The translations under genes and the position numbers were made by a program. Shown here in pieces: positions 1 to 9,180 of a stretch of DNA of 64,000 nt. Within the stretch, counting starts at the first letter, position 1; the number at the start of each line of letters is the position of its first letter. Source of the stretch: Palsa-504 sp963839095 (lineage in GTDB: Bacteria > Actinomycetota > Actinomycetes > Streptosporangiales > Streptosporangiaceae); contig CAWIUF010000056.1 in the NCBI GenBank assembly GCA_963839095.1, positions 124,001 to 188,000 of the forward strand. Direction: 5' to 3'. Under the pieces are notes generated by a model, which worked only from the letters and a program-made list of their open reading frames with translations, had not been told where the DNA came from and did no database searches.

Positions 1-802
1 CCACCTCATGCCGCTTGACGGTGTCGATCACCCAGTACTGCCACTCGGTCGAGTCGCCCCACGCCGGCGCCTTGTCCATGCCCAGGAACGTGGCGAACTC
101 GTCGGTTACCGTTCCGTCGCCGGACGACTCGTTGGCCACCTCCCACAGTACGTTGGGCAGGTCGTGGAGGGTGTCGACAACCTTCAGGACATAGGCCTCC
201 TGGATCGCCTGGACGCGCGGATCGAGCGGTAGGACCTGCAGGTCGTTGATCGAGTTGGCGGAGATGCCGTTGACGTTGTTGCCGGCGTGGAACGGGTGGC
301 CCTCGATGTGGTCCGGTGGCGGGCTGAGGTGCAGCGCCCAGCCGTCGAACAGCATGACGCCCACGTAGATACCCACCTCGCCGGCGGCCGTGACCCGTTC
401 GCGGAGGCGCTGGAAGAAGCCGTCGTCGAGCCGCTCCAGATCGAACCGGGGCTTGCCGTCCTTCGCGGTGCCTGGCCCGGTTCGCGCCCACGGCTGGGGC
501 GTCATGTTCAGGTGGTAGTTTCCGCCGGCCGCCTGGGACCGGACCTGCTCCCAGCGCCAGAGCCGGATGAAGTTGTGCCCCCGTTCGCTGAGAAAGCGCA
601 GGTAGGCCTGGTAGTCCATCCGCTCGGGTTCGTCTGGGCCAGCTGGCCCCGGGCCCATGCCGTCGTGCAGGTTGTTCCAGATGTGTGACCCGGTCAGGTA
701 GACGGCGCGGCCGGCGCCGGGCCCCGAGGTGGGGGTGAAGTAGCGGGGGTTCCTGGTCGAGACGGCAAGCGGTCCGTCCGCTGGCACTGGCGTGAATGTC
801 AT
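1..802 (-). CDS. Glycoside hydrolase, GH5/GH140-like TIM barrel, N-terminal part
   Basis: The reading frame is open from the ATG at 802 to the window edge, so 267 N-terminal residues are visible and the rest lies outside. The protein begins without a clear signal peptide. It contains YLTGSHIWNNL (35-45), RGHNFIRLWRWE (74-85) and EVANESS (221-227). The Asn224-Glu225 pair sits after a predicted beta strand, as the acid/base Glu does in clan GH-A enzymes such as cellulase and apiosidase-like families (family knowledge). The substrate cannot be told. A GGAGG lies 11 nt before the ATG. The gene diverges from the LuxR-type regulator at 945, which may control it (inference). Confidence 0.8.
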   Translation of the reverse strand, partial: MTFTPVPADGPLAVSTRNPRYFTPTSGPGAGRAVYLTGSHIWNNLHDGMGPGPAGPDEPERMDYQAYLRFLSERGHNFIRLWRWEQVRSQAAGGNYHLNMTPQPWARTGPGTAKDGKPRFDLERLDDGFFQRLRERVTAAGEVGIYVGVMLFDGWALHLSPPPDHIEGHPFHAGNNVNGISANSINDLQVLPLDPRVQAIQEAYVLKVVDTLHDLPNVLWEVANESSGDGTVTDEFATFLGMDKAPAWGDSTEWQYWVIDTVKRHEV

Positions 803-944
803 GATCTTTGCATCCTCCGGTGATTCGGCTCTGTACCGAAGCCTGGACGTCGCCCGGTCGCGAATCATCTGCCAGGTGGCCGATACGCCGCCCGGTGGTG
901 GCCGATGGGCGGCGGCGGGCCTGGTCCCCTGGCATTGTGTAGCC

Positions 945-3722
945 ATGAGCGGCGCAGACGAGCAGGCAATTCGATCGCCAGCCCGAGTGCCGAACAACCT
1001 TGTCGTCCAGTTGACGTCGTTCATCGGGCGCAGCACGGAGATCGAAACGGCGGCTGGACTGCTGGCGCGCCACCGGCTCGTGACCCTGACCGGGCCGGGC
1101 GGCGCGGGCAAGACAAGGTTGGCCGGGGAGGTCGCCGCGGATCAAGCCGATCGGCATCCGGACGGCCTCTGGTGGGTTGACCTCACCACGGTGAGTGACA
1201 GCACAGCGGTAGCCGAGACCATCGCCGAGGCCGTCGGCGCCCCCGCCCTCGGCGGACGCCTGTACACGCTTTGTGCGCATCTGGCTACCTTGCGGTCCCT
1301 GCTGTGCCTCGACAACGCCGAACACCTGCTCGACGGCGTCGCGAGCACGGTGGAGGCCGTGCTGCGCGGCTGCCCGCAGATCGCCGTCCTGGTCACCAGC
1401 CGCGAACCGCTCGGTGTGCCGGGCGAGGCGGTCCTGGGGGTTCCGCCGTTGTCGGACGACGATGCGCTGTCGCTGTTCGTCGATCGCGCGCGCCTGGTGC
1501 AGCCCTCGTTCGCGCTCGACGAGTCCAACGAGGCGGCCATCCGGTCGATCGCGGCGCACCTGGACGGGATACCGCTGGCGCTGGAACTGGCCGCGGCCTG
1601 GGTGCGGACCCTCACCCCGCAGCAGGTGGAGGCGGGCCTGGACGACCGGTTCTCGCTGCTCGTTCGTGGCCCTCGTGGCGCGCGACGGCGGCAACGCACG
1701 CTCGCGGGATCCATCGACTGGAGTCACGCACTGCTGGAGGAGATCGACCGCATCGTGTTTCGCCGGCTCGCGGTGTTCGCCGGCCCGTTCGGGCTGGCCG
1801 CGGCGCGGGCACTCTGCGCCGGTGAGATGGTGACTGCCGCCGAGGTCCTGCCGGCGCTCGGCAGGCTGGTGGACAAGTCGCTGGTGGTGGCCGAAGAGCG
1901 GGTCGGCGAGTCACGCTACCGGCTGCTGGAGACGATCCGCGCCTACGCCGCGGCCCGCCTGGCCGAGGCGGAGGAGGACGCCGCGCTGCGCGAGCGGCAC
2001 CTCGCCTGGTACCTGCGGTTCGTCGAAGCCGCGGAGGCGGATCGGGAACTGGATGCCGACCGGTGGCGGCTGATGCTGCTCATCGAGTACGACAACCTGC
2101 GCGCGGCGCTGGAATGGGGCCTCGCGGCGGAGGAGCCCGACGTCGGCCGGGAGCTGGCGGCGTCGCTGGCGTGGCTCTGGCACCTCGATCGCCGCGGCCG
2201 GGAGGGAGTCGGCTTCCTGCACCGGGCGATCGACCGCGCACCCAAGGAGCGCTCCCGGCTTCAGGCACGCCTCATGACCGGCCTTGCCCTCGTCGCCGAC
2301 ACCGCCGGCCCGCTCGACGTCGAGTACGACGCGGCCACGCGAGCGGTCGAACTGGCCGCCGACGTCGGCGATGAAGGGTTGCGCGCGCTGTGCCTGAACC
2401 TGCTGGCGGTCGGATCCTTCTACACGGACCTCGACGAGGCGTGGCGACTGTGCGAGCAGGCCTATATCGCGGCCCGGGCGGGCCGGAACACCTTCGTGCT
2501 CGGTGGCGCACGGGCCCTGCAGGCCATCATCCTTCACCTGCGCGACCGGCACGCCGAGGCCGAAGCGATCATCGATGAGTCCGTCCGGCAGTGCCTGCAA
2601 CACCACCGAGGCGTACTGTCCACGCTGCTGACCTACCAGGCAGACGGCGCCCTAGCCGGCGGCGACCCGGCCCGTGCGCTGGACCTCGCAGCGCAGGCAC
2701 TGCTGGTCGCCGAGCCCCTCGGCGACTACCTGCGCGTCGGTCTGGCCCGCTCGGTGCTCGCGCAGATCAAGGCGCTGACCGGCGACCTGGCCGGCGCGGC
2801 CGAGGTGATCGACCCTGTGCTGCGCCTGGTCGAAGGCGTCGAAGACGAGGTATTCGTACCCGGCCTCGACTACGCCGTGGCGGTGCTGTCGATGCGCCGA
2901 GATGACCCCCAGGCCGCCGTTACCTCGCTGCAGCGGGCCGCCGGCTCCACCGACCGGGGAGTCGCGACCTGGCTCGCGGGCCGGGCGCTGCCCCGGCTCG
3001 GTGCGGCGCTCGCCGCCGCCGGCCGGCCCGACGAGGCGGCGGCGGCGCTCGACCGGGCCGTTGATGTAGCCCGGCACCTGCAGCTTCCCGGTCCCCTGGC
3101 GGAGGCGTATGCCGTACAGGCCGAACTCGCCGCCGCCGAACCCGACGGCCTTACCCGAGCCATCGAACTCCACCATGCGGCGCTGACCATCCGCGTCGAT
3201 CATGGACTGCGTGCCGCACAGCCCGACAGCCTCGAAGCCCTTGCCCGCATCGGCGCGGCTATCCAGCCAGCGCCCGACGACGTGCGGGTGCTGTACGCGG
3301 CCGGGTCGGCTCGCGTGAAGACCGGCCTGCCTCGCGGGACCGGCCAGCAGCGGGCCTACGACAGCACGGCCGCCAATCTGCGGCGAGCGCTGGGGGAGAC
3401 AGCGTTCGACCGCGCGGCCGCCGAGGGTGCGCGGCTCGCCCTCGACCAGGGCGTCGAATACGCCCGCCGCGCCCGCGGCCGCCGGGGCCGACCCGCCGCC
3501 GGCTGGCCGAGCCTTACCCCGACCGAGCTCGAAGTCGTCCGCCTCGTCGCCGAGGGCCTCACCAACCCGCAGATCGGTGCCCGCCTTTTCATGAGCCGCG
3601 GCACGGTGAAGACGCACCTCTCGCATATCTTCACCAAGATCGATACCGCCAACCGCACCGAACTCGCCGCCGCCGCGATCGACCGCGGAATCTCAACCGG
3701 CGGGCGCTCGCCTACGGGATAA
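945..3722 (+). CDS. NB-ARC/TPR ATPase with C-terminal LuxR HTH
   Basis: This is a 925-residue transcriptional regulator of the large ATPase-LuxR class. After a short N-terminus with SFIGRSTEI, a Walker A motif GPGGAGKT lies at 50-57, followed by an NB-ARC-like ATPase to about residue 330. Helical TPR-like repeats then run to about 780. The C-terminus carries a LuxR/GerE helix-turn-helix that begins LTPTELEVVRLVAEGLTN and includes SRGTVKTHLSHIF. The frame is open upstream to 792, but that stretch overlaps the start of the divergent hydrolase gene. The ATG at 945, followed by the family-typical PNNLVVQLTSFIGR, is therefore preferred, although no good ribosome site is visible. The likely role is ATP-dependent signal sensing and activation of nearby genes. 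Confidence 0.85.
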   Translation: MSGADEQAIRSPARVPNNLVVQLTSFIGRSTEIETAAGLLARHRLVTLTGPGGAGKTRLAGEVAADQADRHPDGLWWVDLTTVSDSTAVAETIAEAVGAPALGGRLYTLCAHLATLRSLLCLDNAEHLLDGVASTVEAVLRGCPQIAVLVTSREPLGVPGEAVLGVPPLSDDDALSLFVDRARLVQPSFALDESNEAAIRSIAAHLDGIPLALELAAAWVRTLTPQQVEAGLDDRFSLLVRGPRGARRRQRTLAGSIDWSHALLEEIDRIVFRRLAVFAGPFGLAAARALCAGEMVTAAEVLPALGRLVDKSLVVAEERVGESRYRLLETIRAYAAARLAEAEEDAALRERHLAWYLRFVEAAEADRELDADRWRLMLLIEYDNLRAALEWGLAAEEPDVGRELAASLAWLWHLDRRGREGVGFLHRAIDRAPKERSRLQARLMTGLALVADTAGPLDVEYDAATRAVELAADVGDEGLRALCLNLLAVGSFYTDLDEAWRLCEQAYIAARAGRNTFVLGGARALQAIILHLRDRHAEAEAIIDESVRQCLQHHRGVLSTLLTYQADGALAGGDPARALDLAAQALLVAEPLGDYLRVGLARSVLAQIKALTGDLAGAAEVIDPVLRLVEGVEDEVFVPGLDYAVAVLSMRRDDPQAAVTSLQRAAGSTDRGVATWLAGRALPRLGAALAAAGRPDEAAAALDRAVDVARHLQLPGPLAEAYAVQAELAAAEPDGLTRAIELHHAALTIRVDHGLRAAQPDSLEALARIGAAIQPAPDDVRVLYAAGSARVKTGLPRGTGQQRAYDSTAANLRRALGETAFDRAAAEGARLALDQGVEYARRARGRRGRPAAGWPSLTPTELEVVRLVAEGLTNPQIGARLFMSRGTVKTHLSHIFTKIDTANRTELAAAAIDRGISTGGRSPTG

Positions 3723-4051
3723 CGCAGTCCCGCGAAGGAGAAATGGGGTCACGGGTGAACTCCTTTTTCGGTGTCGGTTTGTTCGATGTTGCCGGACGCG
3801 TGTGGTCGCCGTGCGACTCGCCGGCGAGGGCTTCGATCTCGGCGGGTGCGCTGCGGCCGGGACGACTGGCCGGGCGCGGAACCTGCGCGTCCAGGCGGCG
3901 GCCAGCCAGTTCTTCCTCATCGCCGCGCCGCCAGAACCGAGTCGAGGATGCCGGGCGAGGCGTCCCGCCCGCTGCGGTGGTCATGCTCGCCGGCCTCGGT
4001 GAGACCGCTGTTGATCAGCAGCCCATCGAGGTCCTTCGCCGGCCGGACCAT
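3712..4051 (-). CDS. Small hypothetical ORF coupled to the NTF2 gene, probably frameshifted
   Basis: An ATG at 4051 overlaps the TAA of the upstream gene (TAATG), giving a 44-codon frame with almost only G/C third positions that stops at 3917. Just before that stop, a second frame with equally strong third-position bias takes over, reading RRGDEEELAGRRLDAQVP and continuing to 3712. The two frames join naturally if one base is missing near 3922. The whole would be a roughly 110-residue polar protein of unknown function. A separate short frame starting at the ATGA at 3920 is the alternative reading. No family is recognised. Confidence 0.4.
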
Positions 4052-4491
4052 TACTCGGGTACCGCCCGGACCTCGGTGGCAGAGATCCCCGGCGACTCGA
4101 TCGCGTCCGCAAACGAGTGATGTTCATGGGTGACCGTCCACCGGCCGTCGACCTTGCGCAGGCCGATGGTGAGCCTCAGCCTCTGCTCCGGCTGGCGCTC
4201 GAACTGCTCAGGCGTGCCGCACCGCAGCAACGCGAACGCGAACGCGACGTCCGCGCCGGCCGTGACTTCCAGCGACTCGATCTCGAACACCGCGCCGGAC
4301 GCCTGCCATTCGAAGAATCCCGGCCAGGTCTCACGGTAGGCGTCGATGCCGCGGACGCCCTGCTCGGGCGGCGGGACGTCGAACATGACGATGCCGGAGG
4401 CGTGGTTGGCGAGCACGGCAGGCAGGTCGCCGCTGTGGACGGCGGTGGCCCAGCGCTCGATCAGGTCGCGGACCTGCTGTTCCTCGGTCAT
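4051..4491 (-). CDS. NTF2/SnoaL-fold protein (DUF4440-like)
   Basis: This 146-residue protein has the cone-shaped NTF2-like fold of the SnoaL_3/DUF4440 group. It starts with a helix (VRDLIERWATAVHSGD). The family-typical end DGRWTVTHEHHSF precedes a short C-terminal tail. The ATG at 4491 has a GAGGAGG site upstream and was chosen over the long in-frame extension to 4698, which would run back across the sigma-factor start. Members bind small hydrophobic ligands or act on them, and no catalytic residue can be assigned here. It diverges from a sigma factor that itself carries a SnoaL-like domain, which suggests a functional link (inference). Confidence 0.8.
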   Translation of the reverse strand: MTEEQQVRDLIERWATAVHSGDLPAVLANHASGIVMFDVPPPEQGVRGIDAYRETWPGFFEWQASGAVFEIESLEVTAGADVAFAFALLRCGTPEQFERQPEQRLRLTIGLRKVDGRWTVTHEHHSFADAIESPGISATEVRAVPE

Positions 4492-4572
4492 GCCGGTTCC
4501 TCCTCGTGGACGGTTCTCACCGGTGGAACCCGGGACGGTGCGCAAATTCATCGCGACCGGCAAGATGAGCGC

Positions 4573-5529
4573 ATGACTACCCCCGCCGGGCTGCTCGCCG
4601 CCGCGCGCTCCGGCGACGCCAGCGCCTTCGAGCAGCTGGTGGCGCCGTACCGGGGCGAGCTGCAGGCGTACTGTTACCGGATGCTCGGCTCGCTGCACGA
4701 CGCCGAGGACGCGGTGCAGGAGTCGCTCGTGCGCGCGTGGCGCAGCGTCGGCAGCCTCGACGAGCGCGGTTTCGTCCGGGCGTGGCTCTACAAGATCGCG
4801 ACCAACCGGTGTCTCACCGCGATCGGCCAGCGCGGCCGGCGGGAGTTGCCCGTCGACGTCACGCCCGGAACTCCTGCGACCGAGATCAGCTGGCTCGAAC
4901 CCTATCCCGACATATCACCCGAGGCGCATTACCTTGCTCGCGAGAGCGTCCAGCTCGCGTTCGTCGCGGCGTTGCAGCACCTGTCCGCGCTTCAGCGGGC
5001 GACGCTGATCCTGCGCGAGGTGCTCGGCTTCTCCGCGGCCGAGGTGGCCGAGCAACTCGGCACGTCCACCGCCTCGGTCAACAGTGCGCTGCAAAGGGCG
5101 CGCAAGGCGATCGGCTCGACCGCGCCGACGCAGGAGACGGTGCTGCGCGACCTCGGTGACGCGGCCGTCGAGGACATCGTCACGCGCTGGACCGACGCCT
5201 GGCACGCCGGCGATGTCGACGCTATCGTCGCGATGCTCGCCCACGACGCGCGGTACTCGATGCCGCCGCTGCCCCAGTGGTATCGCGGTCAGGACGAGAT
5301 CCGCGCCTTCCTGCTCTGCGGCCCGCTGCAATCGCGCTGGCGGTTCCTGCCCACCACGGCCAACGGCCAGCTCGCATTCGGCACCTACAGGTGGGACGAC
5401 GCCGCGGGGGCATACGTTCCTGGCGGCCTCGACGTCCTCACTCTGCTTGACGGATGCGTCGCAGAGATTACCGCCTTCCTCACCGCCGACCTCACCCGCT
5501 TTGGGTTGCCGGCGCGCATCCGTCCCTAG
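4573..5529 (+). CDS. ECF sigma factor with C-terminal SnoaL-like domain
   Basis: This 318-residue sigma factor directs RNA polymerase to a regulon that cannot be inferred. Region 2 spans about 18-85, including the sigma-2 signature DAEDAVQESLVRAWR (43-57). Region 4 spans about 136-182 with an HTH around FSAAEVAEQLGTSTASVNSAL. Residues 200-318 form an NTF2/SnoaL-like domain, as in SigG-type and related ECF groups where this extension modulates activity in place of a classical anti-sigma factor (family knowledge). The start is the ATG at 4573. A longer frame to 4117 crosses the divergent gene and is rejected. No anti-sigma gene is adjacent. Confidence 0.9.
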   Translation: MTTPAGLLAAARSGDASAFEQLVAPYRGELQAYCYRMLGSLHDAEDAVQESLVRAWRSVGSLDERGFVRAWLYKIATNRCLTAIGQRGRRELPVDVTPGTPATEISWLEPYPDISPEAHYLARESVQLAFVAALQHLSALQRATLILREVLGFSAAEVAEQLGTSTASVNSALQRARKAIGSTAPTQETVLRDLGDAAVEDIVTRWTDAWHAGDVDAIVAMLAHDARYSMPPLPQWYRGQDEIRAFLLCGPLQSRWRFLPTTANGQLAFGTYRWDDAAGAYVPGGLDVLTLLDGCVAEITAFLTADLTRFGLPARIRP

Positions 5530-5620
5530 AGCGGATCAGCTGTCGGGACGGCGGGCGTTTCCGGCACCGGGTCTTTTGGTGGCGCGTGCACGGCCGAAGT
5601 GGCTGGCGCGACGGCGACGG

Positions 5621-6163
5621 TCAGTGCAGCTGATAGATCCCGTAGGCGTAAAACGGCTCATGCTCGGGCACTCGCCGGTCCGTGACCTCTGCATACGCTG
5701 ACGCGTCCGCGGGCTTGCCGAACAGGTGCCATTCGTTGAGGAGAGGCACCCAGGCCGACGCTAGCGACGCCACCTCATCGGACCAGTAGCCGCAGTTGGC
5801 CAGGCCGCTCATCAGGTAGTAGTCGGCGACATCGTAGCCAAGGAGGTCCTGCCGTTCGAAGGCCGACCCGATGAGATCAAGGTCATCTGGTATCCCCTCC
5901 TCCTGTTCAAGCGCGGTGATCCGCACGACCACGACGTCGGCCCGGTCTAGTGCGCGCGCTGCCGCGAGGAGGCCCGGCAGGTCAGGCCACAACCCTCCCA
6001 CTTCCGGTGACGGCGGGAGTCCGGGCGGCCGCTCCCAGACCTCCGCGTCGACCGAACGCACCAGCGGAACGTCACGGCGTAGCAGATGGAGGGCCCTCCG
6101 GTCCGCGGTCCAGCTGGGATCCGGGGCAGTCAGGCGCAGGTCGAATCCGATAGTCGCTTCCAT
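5621..6163 (-). CDS. Hypothetical protein
   Basis: This is a soluble 180-residue protein with no recognised family. It is rich in Asp, Leu and aromatic residues, including YDVADYYLMSGLANCGYWSD in the second half and EPFYAYGIYQLH at the end. There is no signal peptide or membrane segment. The ATG at 6163 has GGGGAGTGAGG at good spacing. A GTG 12 nt further upstream is possible but lacks room for a ribosome site. It is convergent with the sigma-factor gene, with a 91-bp gap, and divergent from the EF-G paralogue. Function unknown. Confidence 0.7.
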   Translation of the reverse strand: MEATIGFDLRLTAPDPSWTADRRALHLLRRDVPLVRSVDAEVWERPPGLPPSPEVGGLWPDLPGLLAAARALDRADVVVVRITALEQEEGIPDDLDLIGSAFERQDLLGYDVADYYLMSGLANCGYWSDEVASLASAWVPLLNEWHLFGKPADASAYAEVTDRRVPEHEPFYAYGIYQLH

Positions 6164-6356
6164 CAAAGACCTCACTCCCCCGGTCAGGCATGTTCACAGA
6201 CCTACTGCCCGGCACTTTACTCACGGAGCCGGTGTTCGACGCGGACTCGCCGCCGGGAAAAACCGGTATCCCCCGACCTGCGGGGTTCGCTACCGTTCTG
6301 ACCATCCACGCGCTGCGGCGAATCGCAGCGCGCCGCGGCGAACGAGGGAGCCGGCC

Positions 6357-6473
6357 GTGCGTCACCGCGCCGTTGTCGCCGTCTCCCGGCCGCGGTATGA
6401 GGTGATCCTGGTGTCTGGAGGACGCCCGGCGACCGCCGCGCGGCCGTCGCCGGAGTACGTGACGAGCCTCTGA
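6357..6473 (+). CDS. Possible 38-residue leader ORF before the EF-G paralogue
   Basis: In the 375-bp gap upstream of the EF-G-like gene, a GTG at 6357 preceded by GAGGGAG opens a 38-codon frame ending TGA at 6473, 65 bp before the next start. It would encode a basic peptide. Third positions are mostly G/C, but so are chance frames here. If translated, it could be a regulatory leader, as found upstream of some ribosome-protection or methylase genes. It could equally be noise. Nothing else is recognised between 6164 and 6538. Confidence 0.25.
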   Translation: MRHRAVVAVSRPRYEVILVSGGRPATAARPSPEYVTSL

Positions 6474-6538
6474 CCGGACCTCGGTTCGCCACGGAATCGC
6501 GCTGTCCTGGCCCTGATTGCTTCGAAAGGTCCCGTGCC

Positions 6539-8597
6539 GTGCGTACCGGCCTGAACCGTGTTTTCGCCAACCCCCTGAGCGGCGTCCGCAACCTGGGCAT
6601 CCTCGCCCATGTCGACGCCGGCAAGACCACCATCACCGAACGGATCCTGTATGTCACCGGAGCCACTTACAAACGCGGCGAAGTCCATGACGGCACGACC
6701 GTAACCGACTTCGACTCCCAGGAGCGCGACCGCGGGATCACCATCTTCGCCGCGGCCGTGAGCTGCGACTGGGACGGTCACCGGATCAACCTCATCGACA
6801 CGCCCGGGCACGTCGACTTCTCCGGCGAGGTCGAGCGCTCGCTGCGGGTCCTCGACGGCGCGATCGCGGTGTTCGACGCCGTGGCGGGTGTCGAGCCGCA
6901 GAGCGAAACGGTATGGCGTCAGGCCGACCGGCACCGGGTACCGCGGATCGCGTTCGTCAACAAGCTGGACCGGGCGGGTGCCGACCTTGATGCGGCGGTC
7001 GGCTCGATCCGGCGGCGGCTGCATCCGGTGCCGCTCGTGGTGCAGCTGCCGATCGGACGGGAAGACGGATTCACCGGAGTTGTCGACCTGCTGCGACTGC
7101 GGGCGCTGGTCTGGGCCGACGGATGCGAGACGGCCGAGGAAGGGCCCGTGCCGGACACGCTGGGCAGCGAGGCGCGCCGGCGCCGCCTGCTGCTGGAGGA
7201 AGCGGTGGCCGAGCTTCATCCGGCAGCGCTGGAGGAGTTCTGCGCGCAGGGGACCGTGTCCGCGTCGACGCTGTCCCGCACGCTGCGCGACCTCACCCTC
7301 AGCGGCGAGGGTCTCGTGGTGCTGTGCGGCTCGGCCTACCGCAACCGCGGGATCGAGCCGCTGCTGGACGCCGTCGTGGCCTACCTGCCCTCGCCCCTGG
7401 ATAGTGCCGCCGGTGCGCGGCACTGCGGCCGGCGAGGTGCGGGAACGGGCCGCCGACCCGGCGGCGCCGTTCGCCGCGCTGGTGTTCAAGGTGGTCACGA
7501 CCGCTACGGGCAGGCTGACTTACCTGCGGGTGTACTCGGGAACGCTGCCGAAGGGCGCGGCCGTATGGGATGCCGGTGCCCGCCGCACCGAACGGGTCGC
7601 CCGGATCCTGCGGGTCCAGGCCGACCGGCACTCCGAAGTAGACCGTGCGGTCGCCGGTGACATCGTTGCGGTCGCCGGGCCGAAGGCCGCCCGGGTCGGC
7701 ACCACCCTCTGCGAACCCGGGGACCCCCTGGTTCTCGAGCCGCCGGCGGTGGCGGATCCGGTGGTCTCGGTGGCCGTGGAGGCACGCCGGACGGCCGACA
7801 CCGGACGGCTCGCGTCGGAGCTGGCGCACCTGGTCGAGGAGGATCCGTCGCTGGTCGTGCGGAGCGATCCCGAGACCGGCCAGACAGTGCTCTCGGGGCT
7901 GGGAGAGCTGCACCTGGAGGTGGCAGTGGAGAAGATCCGCCGGGCGCGCGGTCTGGAGGTCATCGTCGGGCGGCCGGAGGTGGCCTACCGGGAGACGGTC
8001 GTCCGCGGGGTGTCCGGCCTGGTGTACCGGCACGTCAAGCAGGACGGTGGGGCCGGCCAGTTCGCCCAGGTCGTCCTTGATGTCGAGCCAGCTGACGCGG
8101 AGGACGGGGAGGGCTTCGTGTTCCGGTCGGCGGTGGCCGGCGGCCACGTACCGCGCGAGTACATCCGGGCCGTAGAGGCCGGGTGCCGGGACGCGCTGGC
8201 CGAGGGTCCGCTCGGCAGCCATCCGGTGACCGGGCTGCGGGTCACCCTGGCCGACGGGGCCACTCACCCGAAGGATTCGTCAGAGCTGGCGTTCCGGATA
8301 GCGGGCCGGCTCGGGCTGCGGGAAGCACTGCGCGCGAGCGTGATGCAGCTCCTGGAGCCGGTAGCCGACGTCATCGTGACGGTGCCGGACGACGCCGTGG
8401 GCGGGGTGCTGGGTGACCTCGCGGCCCGGCGCGGCCACGTCACGGACTCCGCGGTGCGGGCCGGGACCGCCGTTGTCACCGCGATCGTGCCGCTGGCCGA
8501 GCTGTTCGGTTACGCGAGCCGGCTGCGCAGCCGGACCCAGGGCCGGGGCACCTTCACCGCCCGGCCAGCCGGCTATGCGCCGGCGCCGCACGGCTAG
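6539..8597 (+). CDS. Elongation factor G paralogue (FusA2-like), one apparent frameshift
   Basis: This is a translational GTPase of about 685 residues, similar in length to EF-G. G1 is GILAHVDAGKTT, switch I ends SQERDRGITI, G3 is DTPGHVDF and G4 is NKLD. Domain III-V motifs continue (LSGLGELHLEVAVEKI, then KQDGGAGQFAQV). The sequence resembles the EF-G-II/ribosome-protection type more than the str-operon factor, and no rpsL/rpsG neighbours are present. At 7400-7404 the frame breaks. Removing one A at 7403 restores LPSPLD-VPPVRG, exactly as in EF-G. The start is GTG 6539 with AAAGG upstream. It may be a sequence error or a recent inactivation. Confidence 0.85.
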
Positions 8598-8651
8598 CGC
8601 CGAAGGGCGGCTCCGCTGCTACGCGGGCGGAGCCGCCCACGGGACGGCGGG

Positions 8652-9158
8652 TCAGGAGCCTTTGGCTATGCGCAGTATCTCCTCGAAGGCCTCGACGTTG
8701 CCCATCGCATCGTTGACGGGATTGTGGTCATGGGCTGTTTTCCTGAACCGTTTCCAGCTCTGGGTCTCGCTCCAGTCCCGGTTGAGGCCGGCCCAGAAGT
8801 CGCTGATACGGCGGCCGGAGTGGCCGAACGGGTTCTCCATTCCGGCCCGGTCGAACAGGCCGGATATCCACTGCCAGTCGTAGGCAGGATTGTCGCTCAC
8901 GAAGACCGGCCGCCTGCCGTCGAGATGCTCCCGAAGCCAGGCCGCGAAGCTCACAGCAACTTCCTCGTCGGTCGCTAGGCGCTCGCCGACGATGCTGATC
9001 GCGGGGTTGACCGGGTCCGGTGTCGCCTCGAACAGGCGTCCGTGGAACGAATCGCGCGTGTCGTAGTGGATGGCCCCGAACTCAGTCAGCACGCCGTGCA
9101 CGGGACTGGTGCCCCGCGCCTCGCAGTCGACGAATACCCATGGTGTCTTCTTGCTCAT
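8652..9158 (-). CDS. DEDDh 3'-5' exonuclease-like protein
   Basis: This 168-residue protein has an RNase T/DnaQ-type exonuclease fold. The first acidic motif is FVDCEARG with Asp11 and Glu13, at the position of the DxE pair that binds metal. A C-terminal HDHNPVNDAMGN supplies the His and last Asp of the DEDDh set. It is a stand-alone domain, shorter than DNA polymerase III epsilon. A GATAAT lies 9 nt before the ATG, so the transcript may have almost no leader. It is convergent with the EF-G paralogue. It probably acts on RNA or DNA 3' ends, but the substrate is unknown. Confidence 0.75.
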   Translation of the reverse strand: MSKKTPWVFVDCEARGTSPVHGVLTEFGAIHYDTRDSFHGRLFEATPDPVNPAISIVGERLATDEEVAVSFAAWLREHLDGRRPVFVSDNPAYDWQWISGLFDRAGMENPFGHSGRRISDFWAGLNRDWSETQSWKRFRKTAHDHNPVNDAMGNVEAFEEILRIAKGS

Positions 9159-9180
9159 CGTGCCCGCATTATCTCCATAA

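Noticed and set aside
6..1727. 573-codon minus-strand frame crossing the hydrolase start and the LuxR gene
   Set aside because: It is frame-shifted relative to the real hydrolase frame, Arg-rich, and runs antisense to the NB-ARC domain.
7395..7410. Programmed +1 frameshift in the EF-G paralogue
   Set aside because: No slippery sequence or stimulatory structure is evident, and similar breaks occur in many unrelated genes here, so sequence error or mutation is simpler.
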